Counted from the first letter of the stretch, positions 1-7,647 are shown. The stretch: DNA of 22,825 nucleotides from an uncultured Pseudomonas sp. (GCF_946885885.1 NZ_CAMPHN010000062.1:1-22825); one strand, 5' to 3'. Notes: generated by a model not told the origin, from the sequence alone. Translations and numbers: made by a program.

Positions 1-150
1 GTGGCGGCGGTGGTTGGTAAGCGCGGCCGCGTGTAGATAACCCCCGCGTTTCTTGGAGGCCAAGGACGGCCATCTAGACTCGCGGTTCCACGTGAAACCC
101 CTATGGATGCTGGCTTACAGCCATTTCCGCCGTCAGCCTGCCGCTTCGGC

Positions 151-1023
151 TTATGGTTTCAGCGCAGCCAGCAGGGTATCGAGGTTGTGCTTGAACATGC
201 CCAGGTAGCTGCTGGCCGGGCCTTCGCTGGCCAGGGCGTCCGAGTAGAGGGTGCCGCCGACCTTGGCGCCGCCTTCCGCGGCGATCTGCTGGATCAGCCG
301 CGGGTCGCGGATATTTTCGACGAACACCGCGCGCACGCCGTCGGCGCGGATCTGCCGGATCAGTGCAGCCACTTCTGCGGCCGAGGGCTCGTCTTCGGTG
401 GACAGTCCTTGGGGCGCGATGAAGTTCAGGCCGTAGGCTTGGCCCAGGTAACCGAAGGCGTCGTGGCTGGTGATGATAGTGCGTTGGGCCTGCGGCAACT
501 GGCCCAGGCCGGCGCGGGCTTCACTCAGCAGGGCGCGGATCTGGCTGATGTAGGCCTCGCTGCGGTAGGCGTAAAGCGCTGCATTGGTCGGATCGATTTG
601 GCTCAGCGCCTTGGCGATGTTGCGTACGTAAATCTCGGCATTGGCCAGATTCTGCCAGGCATGCGGGTCGGGGACCTTTTCGCCGTCTTCATCGAGCATC
701 AGCGGCAGGACCCCGCTGCTGGCGTCGATGCGGGTGCCGGCGGCATCGCTGCTGGCGATCAGCCGATCCAGCCAGGGCTCGAAGCCCAGGCCGTTGGCGA
801 TGATCAGGTCGGCGCCCTGCACGGCTTTGGCATCTTCGGGGCTCGGCGCATAGACATGGGCGTCGGCATCGGCGCCGACCAGGTTGCGCAGTTCTATGTG
901 ATCGCCGCCGATTTGTTGGGTAATGTCGGCCAAAATACTGAAGCTGGTAATGACCTGAAGCTTCTCCGCCGCTGACAGCGATAGCGAGGCGAGCAGGGTG
1001 AACAGGGCGACCAAAGTGCGCAT
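151..1023 (-). CDS. znuA: Zinc ABC transporter periplasmic substrate-binding protein (ZnuA/TroA family)
   Basis: This is the periplasmic metal-capture component of an ABC-3 type importer (cluster 9 solute-binding proteins, 290 aa). A signal peptide spans about residues 1-19 (hydrophobic core then SLSAAE). Candidate metal ligands are H56 in DADAHVYAP, H121 in DPHAWQN, H187 in TSHDAFGYL and D262 in LYSDAL. Three His plus Asp is the zinc pattern; Mn/Fe members usually have Glu at the third position. The His/Asp-rich loop found in many zinc-specific ZnuA proteins is reduced to a short acidic stretch (DEDGEK, 111-116). It is the last gene of a leftward operon, starting 10 bp after the permease, with the Zur-like box upstream of folE2. 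Zinc is the likely substrate. It is probably a second zinc importer rather than the main znu locus, because zur is not beside it; that point is inference. Confidence 0.9.
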   Translation of the reverse strand: MRTLVALFTLLASLSLSAAEKLQVITSFSILADITQQIGGDHIELRNLVGADADAHVYAPSPEDAKAVQGADLIIANGLGFEPWLDRLIASSDAAGTRIDASSGVLPLMLDEDGEKVPDPHAWQNLANAEIYVRNIAKALSQIDPTNAALYAYRSEAYISQIRALLSEARAGLGQLPQAQRTIITSHDAFGYLGQAYGLNFIAPQGLSTEDEPSAAEVAALIRQIRADGVRAVFVENIRDPRLIQQIAAEGGAKVGGTLYSDALASEGPASSYLGMFKHNLDTLLAALKP

Positions 1024-1033
1024 GGGTGTTTCC

Positions 1034-1888
1034 TCAGAGTGCAGGTAAAGGTTGGGCGCGCAATAGACCGTTGACCGGGCCGAGCAACACCGAGACGGCG
1101 TAGGCCGCCCCGGCCAGCAGGACGATGCAGGGCCCGCTGGGCAGGTTGGCGTAATAGGACAGCAGCAGACCGAGCCAGACGCAGAGCGCGCCGGTGAGCG
1201 CGGCGATCAGCAGCAGGCGGGGTAGATGGCAACTCCAGAAGCGCGCGGCGGCGGCCGGCAACATCATCAGGCCGACCACCATCAGCGCGCCTATGGCTTG
1301 GAAACCGATCACCAGGTTGAGTACCACCAGGGTCAGGAACAGCCCGTAGGCGATGGGCCCGAAGCGGCTGACGCTGCCGAGAAACAGCGGGTCGAGGCTG
1401 TCGAGCAGCAACCAGCGATAGATCAGTGCCAAACCCAGCAGGCTGCCGAGCGATACCATCAGCATGCCGTTGAGCGTGCTTTGGTCCACCGCCAAGACCG
1501 AGCCGAATAGCAGATGCAGCAGATCCAGCTTACGCCCGGCCAGGCTCAGCAATAGCACGCCGCTGGCCAGGGAAATCGGGTAGATGGCCGCCATGCTGGC
1601 GTCTTCGCGCAGGCCGGTGCGGCGGGTGACCCAGGCGGCCAGGCCGGCCATGCCGAGCCCGGCGATCAGGCCGCCGACGGTCAGCGCCGGTAGGCTCAGA
1701 CCGAACAGCCAGAAACCCACGGCCGCACCCGGCAGGATGCCGTGGGCGATGGCGTCGCCGATCAGGCTCAGGCGACGCAGAATCAGAAACACCCCCAGGG
1801 GCGCCGCGCTCAACGCCAGCACCACGCCCCCGAGCAAGGCGCGACGCATAAAGGCGAACTCGACGAAGGGCGCCCAGAGCAGCTCCAT
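1034..1888 (-). CDS. znuB: Zinc ABC transporter permease (ZnuB family)
   Basis: This is the integral membrane subunit of the metal importer, belonging to the ABC-3 (ZnuB/MntB/TroC) permease family; 284 aa is normal for the family. The protein is almost entirely hydrophobic, with about eight or nine predicted helices. Family-typical stretches are the early RRLSLIGDAIAHGILPG segment, the coupling-helix region that contacts the ATPase, and the later VVGLMMLPAAAARFW segment. It begins 2 bp after the ATPase stop codon and ends 10 bp before the binding-protein start, so the three importer genes are tightly packed and very likely cotranscribed with folE2. Substrate specificity cannot be read from the permease; it is inferred from the binding protein and the Zur box. 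Confidence 0.9.
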   Translation of the reverse strand: MELLWAPFVEFAFMRRALLGGVVLALSAAPLGVFLILRRLSLIGDAIAHGILPGAAVGFWLFGLSLPALTVGGLIAGLGMAGLAAWVTRRTGLREDASMAAIYPISLASGVLLLSLAGRKLDLLHLLFGSVLAVDQSTLNGMLMVSLGSLLGLALIYRWLLLDSLDPLFLGSVSRFGPIAYGLFLTLVVLNLVIGFQAIGALMVVGLMMLPAAAARFWSCHLPRLLLIAALTGALCVWLGLLLSYYANLPSGPCIVLLAGAAYAVSVLLGPVNGLLRAQPLPAL

Positions 1889-1890
1889 GC

Positions 1891-2592
1891 TCAGGCCACC
1901 CGCTCCAAAGGCAGGCAGCTCTGCGGCAGACGATCCAATGGCGCGCGCTGTGCCAGCAACTGCTGAATAGGCGCGAAGATGCAGCCGCTGGGCGCTACCA
2001 GCAGGGCGTCGTCCAGGCGCTGGCCCAGGCTGGCGAGGTTATGGCTGACCAACAGCTGCGTGCGGCCTTCTGTCTGCCAGCGCTGGATATGCTGCCAAAG
2101 CAATTCCTGGCCCTGTTCGTCCAGTGCCGCCTCGGGTTCGTCGAGCAACAGCACCTGGGCGTCGGTCAGGCTCAGGCGAGCCAATAGGGCACGTTGCAGT
2201 TCGCCGCCGGAGAGCGCTTGCAGCGGTTGTCGTTGCAGCTCGAGCAGACGCCAATCGTCGAGCACTCGCTGCAAGCGCGTCTGCCGTTCGCGCCGGCTCA
2301 GTGGGCTGCGCCAGAAGCCGGCGCTGACCAGTCTGTGCAGGTCGATCGGAAACTGCCGATCCAGCGCCTGCTGCTGCACCAGGTAGGCCACGCCGCCGAG
2401 GCGCGTTGTGCCCAGTTGCACGCTGCCGCGCAAGGGGCGCTGCAAACCGGCGATCACTTTCAACAGGCTGCTTTTGCCGCAACCGTTGCTGCCGATCACC
2501 GCGCTCAGGCTACCGGCGGACAAGTGCAGATCCAGGGGCGGAGTCAGTGGCCGGGCGTTCGTGCCCCATTGCAATTGCTGGCAGCGGATCAT
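1891..2592 (-). CDS. znuC: Zinc ABC transporter ATP-binding protein (ZnuC family)
   Basis: This is the cytoplasmic ATPase that powers the importer (about 233 aa). Walker A is GSNGCGKSS, the ABC signature is LSGGELQRALLARL, Walker B is VLLLDEPEA and the switch histidine lies in LLVSHN. The chosen ATG at 2592 overlaps the folE2 stop codon as ATGA, which suggests translational coupling. A longer frame from a TTG at 2610 adds only six residues and has no better ribosome site. The protein lacks the extended His-rich C-terminus of some ZnuC proteins. It is the second gene of the folE2-znuC-znuB-znuA operon. Confidence 0.88.
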   Translation of the reverse strand: MIRCQQLQWGTNARPLTPPLDLHLSAGSLSAVIGSNGCGKSSLLKVIAGLQRPLRGSVQLGTTRLGGVAYLVQQQALDRQFPIDLHRLVSAGFWRSPLSRRERQTRLQRVLDDWRLLELQRQPLQALSGGELQRALLARLSLTDAQVLLLDEPEAALDEQGQELLWQHIQRWQTEGRTQLLVSHNLASLGQRLDDALLVAPSGCIFAPIQQLLAQRAPLDRLPQSCLPLERVA

Positions 2593-3485
2593 TTGCGCCC
2601 CCAATTCCAACTGCTGGCGGCCACCGCGTCATGGGCGTGCAGGCTTTCCGCATGCACCACGCGCAGGCTGAAACCGCTCAGTTCGGGCAAATTCAACAGT
2701 GCACCGTGCAGGCGGCGCGCGGCGTCTTCGCAGAACATCAGGTTCTGCCCGTTGGCCAGGGCGAAGGCTTGTTCGTCGGCGCGCTTGACCGCAGTCTGCA
2801 CGGCGGTACCCAGGGCCTGTTCGGCACGGTCGATCAGCTCGATCAGCGGCAGCTCGCTGGCCTGCGGTTGCAAGCGTACCTGCAGGGTGGCGGTGCTGCG
2901 TTGGCTATGGGGCGTGGCGACAATGCCCTGGGGCGAGCCGAGCCAGGCCAGCACCTGTTGATGGTCGAGGGCCTGGTTGGCGAAGTCGTCGATAAAGCGC
3001 TGCTGGATCAGCTGACGCGCCAGGGCGGCGGAGCAAGGGCAGGTCGAGGAGTAGACGACCTCGACTTGCAGCTCCAGATGAAAGCCCGAAGCATCCAGGC
3101 GCGTGCGGATCTCGAACGGGTAGGACTTCCAGCCGGAAAGCGCGCTGACCAGCGCCGGACGGCTCAATAAGGTTGCGCCACGCAGGCTGAGATAGGCGTT
3201 GTTGGACAGCCGCGCGTGGCTGTCGAGGAACTGTTCCAGCACGGCCTGCAACAACAGCGGGCTGAGTCTGTCTTGCGCCAAGGCCTGTAGCGCCAAATAC
3301 AGACGCGACATATGAATGCCCCGCGCACTGGAGTCATCCAGGCTGACCCCGGCATCGGCGCGGGCATCGATGCGTTGTTCGGCCAGCAACAGGGGCAAGG
3401 CGATGTCGGTCATGCCGACCCAGTCCAGGCTTTGCTCGTGGTGGGCGGTTTGTGCGGCGATGTCCGGCAGGGTCAAGGCATTCAT
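2589..3485 (-). CDS. folE2: GTP cyclohydrolase FolE2 (type IB, zinc-independent)
   Basis: It converts GTP to 7,8-dihydroneopterin triphosphate, the first step of folate synthesis. Its metal requirement is relaxed, so it replaces zinc-dependent FolE when zinc is short. The 298-aa length is normal for the COG1469 family. Family signatures are the STCPCS motif (C149, C151), TPHSQRS (191-197) and FCEDAARR (251-258), plus a C-terminal VVHAESLHAHDA segment. These carry the Cys, His and Glu active-site/metal ligands known in FolE2. It is the first gene of the leftward operon, with its start 76 bp from dksA2 and the Zur-like box between them. The ribosome site is weak (TGGA about 9 nt upstream). Presence of FolE2 beside a DksA2-type gene is a hallmark of pseudomonad Zur regulons. 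Confidence 0.93.
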   Translation of the reverse strand: MNALTLPDIAAQTAHHEQSLDWVGMTDIALPLLLAEQRIDARADAGVSLDDSSARGIHMSRLYLALQALAQDRLSPLLLQAVLEQFLDSHARLSNNAYLSLRGATLLSRPALVSALSGWKSYPFEIRTRLDASGFHLELQVEVVYSSTCPCSAALARQLIQQRFIDDFANQALDHQQVLAWLGSPQGIVATPHSQRSTATLQVRLQPQASELPLIELIDRAEQALGTAVQTAVKRADEQAFALANGQNLMFCEDAARRLHGALLNLPELSGFSLRVVHAESLHAHDAVAASSWNWGRK

Positions 3486-3513
3486 CGGAAATCCAGCAGT
3501 AGACAGTGGCGAT

Positions 3514-3534
3514 AAATGTTATGTTATAACAATT
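3514..3534. promoter_or_regulatory. Zur-like operator in a divergent zinc-starvation promoter
   Basis: The core GTTATGTTATAAC (3518-3530) differs by one base from the symmetric gammaproteobacterial Zur core GTTATANTATAAC, and flanking AAT/ATT extends the dyad. It lies midway between folE2 (start 3485) and dksA2 (start 3562). For the rightward side a possible promoter is TAGACA (3500-3505) with TATAAC (3525-3530), so a bound repressor would cover the -10. For the leftward side the box lies in the spacer between GTGACG- and TAACAT-like elements. Zinc-loaded Zur should repress both operons. Confidence 0.82.
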
Positions 3535-3561
3535 AAATCGTCACGCCAGCGAATTCGAACC

Positions 3562-3990
3562 ATGACCCTGCCCACGCTTACCGAAGCCGAGCTGCTCGCG
3601 CAGCCGGACGACGCCTATATGAACGACGCTCAGCAAGCCTTCTTCCGCGAGCTGTTGCTGCACGAGCGCCACACGTTGCAACTGCGCATCGCCGAGGAGT
3701 TCGAGGGCCTGCGTGAGCGCGATACCAGCAGCGACCCGGCCGATATCGGCAGCGCCGAAGAACAGCGGCAGTGGCAGCTGCGCCTGCTGGAGCGGGAAAA
3801 GAAACTGCTCGACAAGATAGACGAAGCGCTCGACCGCCTGGCCCGCGGCGAATACGGCTGGTGCCGGGAAACCGGCGAGGCCATTGGCCTCAAGCGCCTG
3901 CTGCTGCGGCCCACTGCGAGCCTGTGCATCGAAGCCAAAGAACGCCAGGAACAACGCGAAAAACATATGCGTCACACCGATGGAGCCTGA
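3562..3990 (+). CDS. dksA2: DksA2-type zinc-independent RNA polymerase regulator
   Basis: A DksA/TraR family protein of 142 aa that binds the RNA polymerase secondary channel and, with ppGpp, alters promoter choice. The N-terminal coiled coil carries the tip aspartates in [11 protein letters not shown] (D58, D61). The zinc finger of canonical DksA has four Cys; here the positions read C101-x-x-T104 and C122-x-x-A125, so two zinc ligands are missing. This matches the Pseudomonas aeruginosa DksA2 pattern (Cys/Thr/Cys/Ala), known to work without zinc. The ATG at 3562 is chosen because upstream codons cross the Zur box and the folE2 start. It is the first gene of the rightward operon, ending 4 bp before the GTPase start. 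It should replace DksA when zinc is limiting. Confidence 0.93.
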   Translation: MTLPTLTEAELLAQPDDAYMNDAQQAFFRELLLHERHTLQLRIAEEFEGLRERDTSSDPADIGSAEEQRQWQLRLLEREKKLLDKIDEALDRLARGEYGWCRETGEAIGLKRLLLRPTASLCIEAKERQEQREKHMRHTDGA

Positions 3991-3994
3991 AACC

Positions 3995-5200
3995 ATGAAC
4001 AATCGCCTTCCCGTAACCGTGCTTTCCGGCTTTCTCGGCGCCGGTAAAAGTACCTTGCTCAACCATGTGCTGAAGAACCGCGACGGCCTGAAGGTCGCGG
4101 TGATCGTCAACGATATGAGCGAAATCAACATCGACGGCAGCGAGGTGCAGCGCGACGTCAGCCTCAATCGCGCCGAAGAGAAACTGGTGGAAATGAGCAA
4201 CGGTTGCATCTGCTGCACCCTGCGTGAGGATCTGCTCGAAGAGGTTGGCCGCCTGGCCCGCGACGGGCGTTTCGACTATTTATTGATCGAGTCCACCGGC
4301 ATCTCCGAGCCCTTGCCGGTGGCCGAAACCTTCACCTTCCGCGATGAGCAGGGGCAGAGCCTGGCCGATCTGGCGCGCCTCGATACCCTGGTCACGGTGG
4401 TCGACGGGGTCAACTTTCTGCGCGATTTCCACGAGGCCGAAAGCCTCGCCAGTCGTGGCGAAACCCTTGGCGAAGAGGACGAGCGCTCGATCACCGACCT
4501 GCTGATCGAGCAGGTCGAATTCGCCGATGTGCTGCTGGTCAGCAAGATCGACCTGATCGGCAGCCATGAGCGCGAAGAACTGATCGCCATCCTGCGTGGG
4601 CTCAACACCCACGCCGAAATTCTGCCGATGGCCATGGGCGCGGTACCGCTGAACAAAATCCTCAACACCGGCCGTTTCGACTTCGAGCGTGCAGCAGAAG
4701 CTCCTGGATGGCTTAAGGAATTGCGCGGCGAGCACGTGCCGGAAACCGAGGAGTACGGCATCGCCTCCACCGCTTATCGTGCGCGGCGGCCGTTCCATCC
4801 CGAGCGTTTCTTCAACTTCATCAACCGCGAATGGAGCAATGGCCGCCTGCTGCGCTCCAAGGGCTTCTTCTGGCTGGCCAGCAAATACCAGGAAGCGGGC
4901 AGCTGGTCCCAGGCCGGCGGCCTGATGCGCCATGGTTTTGCCGGGCGCTGGTGGCGTTTCGTACCTAAGAATCAATGGCCGACGGACGACGAAGGCCTGC
5001 AGGCGATCATGAAAAACTGGGACCCGCTCAGCGGCGACTGCCGCCAGGAGCTGGTGTTTATCGGCCAGAACATCGACTTCGCCCGGCTGCGCGCCGAGCT
5101 GGATGCCTGCCTGCTCGACGATGTGGAACTGGCTCAGGGCGTCGACGCCTGGCGGGCCTTGCCCGATCCGTTCGGCCCCTGGGTCGAGGAAGCCGCCTGA
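3995..5200 (+). CDS. zigA: COG0523 GTPase, ZigA/CobW-type zinc metallochaperone
   Basis: A G3E-family P-loop GTPase of 401 aa, thought to deliver zinc to client proteins during starvation. The Walker A is GFLGAGKST (12-20), the metal-binding CxCC motif is CICC (71-74, in [11 protein letters not shown]), the Walker B-like ESTGISEP follows, and the base-recognition motif is SKIDL. A C-terminal CobW domain completes the protein. The full length and the C-terminal domain fit the Zur-regulated ZigA group rather than cobalamin CobW, and no cobalamin genes are nearby. The ATG at 3995 is preferred over an upstream in-frame start, which would overlap dksA2. The TGA overlaps the ATG of the next gene (TGATG), so the two are probably coupled. 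Confidence 0.88.
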   Translation: MNNRLPVTVLSGFLGAGKSTLLNHVLKNRDGLKVAVIVNDMSEINIDGSEVQRDVSLNRAEEKLVEMSNGCICCTLREDLLEEVGRLARDGRFDYLLIESTGISEPLPVAETFTFRDEQGQSLADLARLDTLVTVVDGVNFLRDFHEAESLASRGETLGEEDERSITDLLIEQVEFADVLLVSKIDLIGSHEREELIAILRGLNTHAEILPMAMGAVPLNKILNTGRFDFERAAEAPGWLKELRGEHVPETEEYGIASTAYRARRPFHPERFFNFINREWSNGRLLRSKGFFWLASKYQEAGSWSQAGGLMRHGFAGRWWRFVPKNQWPTDDEGLQAIMKNWDPLSGDCRQELVFIGQNIDFARLRAELDACLLDDVELAQGVDAWRALPDPFGPWVEEAA

Positions 5201-5937
5201 TGCTTGCGCCTATCAACATGAAAGCCGCGCAGCGACGCCATCCTTATGCCCTTCTCCCTCCGGGAGAAGGTGGCGCGCAGCGCCGGATGAGGGAGGCGGG
5301 CATGCCCGCCCGCCAGCCGCTGACCCAGGTGGCCAGCGAGCGCGTCGAGGTGTTCTGCGAGGTGCTTCAGGATCACGTCAACCTGGCGCTCTGGCAGCGG
5401 CAGTTGCCGGCGCAGATCGCCGACTTCGCCACCCTGTTATTGGCCTTGGGCGAACCTCTGGCGCAGACCTTGACCCTGGAGTTGCCGAGCGCCGATGCCG
5501 AACCCGAGCTCGGCGAACTGCTCGCCCATTATCGCGATCTGCCCGGCCACGCGGCCTTCGTCGCCGATGTCGGCTGGTTGGTCGGCGCCTTTGCCTGCCT
5601 GGTCGATGCCCGGCGCATCGGCCTGCGCCTGCGCGCCCTGGACAAGGCCATGTGCCCACGTTTTCATGTCGATCATGTGCCGTTGCGGCTGATCACCAGC
5701 TATGCCGGGGTCGGCAGCCAATGGTTGGGCGAAGGGGCTATGGCGCGTCATAGCCTCGGCGACCCGGCTGCCGAACCGCAGGATGAAGCGCTGATCGAGC
5801 GCGCCGCGGCCGGCGACGTGCTGTTGGCCAAGGGCGAGAAATGGGTGGGTAACGAAGGCGGCGGGTTGATTCACCGTTCGCCGCAGCCGCCGGAAGGCGA
5901 GCGGCGGCTGTTGCTGACTCTGGATTGGCTGGCGTAA
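5200..5937 (+). CDS. DUF1826 family protein with HxD...H motif, repeat-encoded N-terminus
   Basis: A 245-aa protein of the DUF1826 family, which often lies next to COG0523 GTPases in zinc regulons; function unknown. The C-terminal half has CPRFHVDHVPLRL (H156, D158), GDVLLAKG, GGLIHRSP (H225) and ERRLLLTLDW (R235/R236). That His-x-Asp...His...Arg order on beta strands resembles Fe(II)/2-oxoglutarate dioxygenase or cupin folds; this is inference. The ATG at 5200 overlaps the GTPase stop. Residues about 15-31 are encoded by a dispersed intergenic-type repeat (5250-5293), so this N-terminus is unlikely to be conserved. In-frame ATGs at 5287 and 5302 give a 211-216 aa protein and are serious alternative starts. 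It ends 37 bp before the convergent gene. Confidence 0.78.
   Translation: MLAPINMKAAQRRHPYALLPPGEGGAQRRMREAGMPARQPLTQVASERVEVFCEVLQDHVNLALWQRQLPAQIADFATLLLALGEPLAQTLTLELPSADAEPELGELLAHYRDLPGHAAFVADVGWLVGAFACLVDARRIGLRLRALDKAMCPRFHVDHVPLRLITSYAGVGSQWLGEGAMARHSLGDPAAEPQDEALIERAAAGDVLLAKGEKWVGNEGGGLIHRSPQPPEGERRLLLTLDWLA
5250..5293. repeat. Dispersed hairpin repeat inside the DUF1826 reading frame
   Basis: CCTTCTCCC (5250-5258) and GGGAGAAGG (5262-5270) form a 9-bp perfect stem with a 3-base loop. It is followed by a GCGCGCAGCGCCGGATGAGGG segment. This layout is common as an intergenic repeat in pseudomonads and xanthomonads. A sister hairpin lies at 18675-18697. Here it is translated without a stop as part of the N-terminus of the DUF1826 gene. 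Confidence 0.7.
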
Positions 5938-5960
5938 CGCCGGGCGTGCGGCCCGTGTAG

Positions 5961-5984
5961 GGCGCGCTCTGTGGTTAGCGCGCC
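5961..5984. terminator. Hairpin between convergent genes
   Basis: GGCGCGCT (5961-5968) and AGCGCGCC (5977-5984) form an 8-bp perfect stem with an 8-base loop. It lies 24 bp after the DUF1826 stop codon and spans the stop codon of the opposing gene. There is no clear T tract on either strand, so intrinsic termination is only possible, not shown. Confidence 0.4.
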
Positions 5985-6328
5985 ATCCATACGCCCTTGC
6001 TCTGCTGCTCGCAGAAGGGCTTGAGATAAGCCGCATCGGTGGCGACGCCGTAATAATGCACATCCTGCTTGTAGGGCATGCCTGCGACAGTGGCGTTGCG
6101 GCAGACGCCGAAGGCACCCACGGGACATTGCTCGACGAACTCCACCGCGACCTTTTGCCCCTTTAGCTGCGGTTGGCAGAAGCCGCTGCGAAACAGATTC
6201 GGCGGAATGCTGCGGTTTTGCTGGCAGACTTTGACGTCCAGCCGCTCGGCCTGGCTATGCACCACACAGGCCTCGCCCCAGGCCAGACCAGAGGCGAGGC
6301 ACAGGCTCAGCAGCAGAAAAACACGCAT
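5975..6328 (-). CDS. Small secreted cysteine-rich protein of unknown function
   Basis: A 117-aa protein that I do not recognise by function. A clear signal peptide covers residues 1-19 (hydrophobic run ending GLAWGEA). The mature part has six cysteines (in EACVV, KVCQQ, GFCQP, EQCPV, GVCRN and PFCEQ), enough for three disulfides, and is therefore likely periplasmic and oxidised. No membrane segment follows the signal. The ATG at 6328 has a purine-rich GGGGG site about 8 nt upstream. It sits convergent to the DUF1826 gene, inside the zinc island and between two COG0523 GTPases, but no Zur box was seen at its start. A periplasmic metal-related role is a guess from position only. Confidence 0.75.
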   Translation of the reverse strand: MRVFLLLSLCLASGLAWGEACVVHSQAERLDVKVCQQNRSIPPNLFRSGFCQPQLKGQKVAVEFVEQCPVGAFGVCRNATVAGMPYKQDVHYYGVATDAAYLKPFCEQQSKGVWMAR

Positions 6329-6387
6329 CGAATAGACCCCCGGCTGAATATGCCGGCGACTCTAACACGCCGCCTGGCGCGTTCAAC

Positions 6388-6442
6388 CCCGTAGGAGCGG
6401 CCTTGGCCGCGAAGCGATCGCGGCCAAGGCCGCTCCTACGGG
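6388..6442. repeat. Perfect 25-bp inverted repeat (REP-like element)
   Basis: Two identical 25-bp arms (6388-6412 and 6418-6442) in opposite orientation are separated by the 5-base loop AGCGA. The arm begins CCCGTAGGAGCGGCCTTGGC, a motif common in repetitive extragenic elements of Pseudomonas. It lies between the divergent starts of the secreted protein and the second GTPase. It could end stray transcription, bind proteins, or be a substrate of a REP-associated transposase. Confidence 0.85.
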
Positions 6443-6515
6443 AACTCACTGCATTAGTATGCGACGCTACCGGCAAATCGCTTCTGCCCCCACCACACAA
6501 CCGCACCCCAGGCCC

Positions 6516-7478
6516 ATGCTGAAAAATATCCCCACCCATTTGATCGCCGGCCCTTTGGGCGCGGGCAAGACCAGTTTGATCCGCCAGTTGTTGGCGCAAC
6601 GGCCGGCCGATGAGCGCTGGGCAGTGCTGATCAACGAGTTCGGCCTGATCGGCCTGGACGCGGCCCTGCTCAGCAACGATGACGATGGCATCGCCATGGG
6701 TGAAGTGGCGGGCGGCTGCCTGTGTTGCGTTAACGGCGTGCCTTTTCAAGTTGGCCTGAGCCGCCTGCTGCGCAAGGCCAAACCGCACCGCTTGTTGATC
6801 GAACCTTCGGGCCTGGGGCATCCGTTGCAGTTGCTGGAGCAATTACGCGAGCCGCCCTGGGCCGGGGTCTTGGCCGTGCAGGTGCCGCTGTTGGTGCTGG
6901 ATGCCATGGCGCTGGCCGCCGGCGAACCCTTGCCCGATAGCCAGCGGTCGGCCCTGGGCAGCGCCGGCTTGTTGCTACTGAACAAAGCGGAAACCCTGGA
7001 CGATATGACAAAGGCGCGGATTCAGGCGCAGTTGCCGGCGCGTCCGTTGTTATGGACCAGCCAGGGCGGTCTGCCATTGGCGCAGCTACCCGGTTTTGCC
7101 GCCAGGGCCGAGGCGGGCGGCGCAGCGGACGAGCTGCCCGACGCTGTGGCCGCTCTGCCGCAAATCTGGCACAGCCCGGATCAGCCGATCTGCCAAGTGC
7201 AGGATCAGCCCGAGGGCTGGAGCATCGGCTGGCGCTGGCACCCGAGCCAGCACTTCGAGCTGATGCGGATTCAATATTGGTTGAGCGCGCTGCCCTGGCG
7301 CCGCGCCAAGCTGGTGCTCAATACCAACGCCGGCTGGCTCTCGGCCAATGCGTTGAACGGGCAGGCGTTGCATTGGCAAAACAGCGAATGGCGCAAGGAT
7401 TCGCGCCTGGAGCTGATCTTCGCCGAGGCGCAGGATGTCGCCGCATTGAGCCAAGGTTTTAGCGACTGCCGCTTGTAG
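6516..7478 (+). CDS. Second COG0523 GTPase (CobW-like)
   Basis: A G3E-family GTPase of 320 aa, distinct from the one at 3995. Walker A is GPLGAGKTS (12-20), the CxCC metal motif is CLCC (68-71, in GGCLCCVNG), the Walker B-like segment is IEPSGLGHP, and LLNKAET is the base-recognition motif (NKxE rather than NKxD). The C-terminal domain is shorter than in ZigA and has no His-rich tail. The ATG at 6516 is chosen because it puts the P-loop at the usual distance from the N-terminus; an upstream ATG at 6459 would add 19 low-complexity residues. Presumably it inserts or traffics metal for a different client; the client is not evident here. The gene stands alone, with no recognisable Zur box in the 73 bp after the inverted repeat. 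Confidence 0.85.
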   Translation: MLKNIPTHLIAGPLGAGKTSLIRQLLAQRPADERWAVLINEFGLIGLDAALLSNDDDGIAMGEVAGGCLCCVNGVPFQVGLSRLLRKAKPHRLLIEPSGLGHPLQLLEQLREPPWAGVLAVQVPLLVLDAMALAAGEPLPDSQRSALGSAGLLLLNKAETLDDMTKARIQAQLPARPLLWTSQGGLPLAQLPGFAARAEAGGAADELPDAVAALPQIWHSPDQPICQVQDQPEGWSIGWRWHPSQHFELMRIQYWLSALPWRRAKLVLNTNAGWLSANALNGQALHWQNSEWRKDSRLELIFAEAQDVAALSQGFSDCRL

Positions 7479-7522
7479 ATCCTATGTTTCTTGCACAAGG
7501 CCTACGCCATTGGGCCGCCAGC

Positions 7523-7549
7523 GGTGGACAAGGCTTCGCCATGTCCACC
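7523..7549. repeat. Imperfect hairpin repeat between convergent genes
   Basis: GGTGGACA and TGTCCACC flank AGGCTTCGCCA, giving an almost continuous stem with one A-A mismatch and a 3-base loop. The same GGTGGA...TCCACC design with adjoining CCCTACG occurs at 18706-18777, so this is probably a dispersed pseudomonad repeat. It may also help stop transcription between the GTPase gene and the opposing gene. Confidence 0.55.
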
Positions 7550-7647
7550 CTACGGACTACGCAAGTGGGAACGACCTACGCACCGGTGGGAGGCCCGACC
7601 TCGGGGCGATGCTTTGGCTCACCGGGCGATAGCCGGCCAGCCGCCGC

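Noticed and set aside
1..36. Plus-strand open codons ending at TAG (34-36), possibly the tail of an upstream gene.
   Set aside because: Only eleven codons are visible and no family can be recognised; the rest of 37-150 shows no supported feature.
103..975. Long plus-strand ORF of 290 codons.
   Set aside because: It is antisense to the zinc-binding protein gene and shows no domain; a GC-rich shadow frame.
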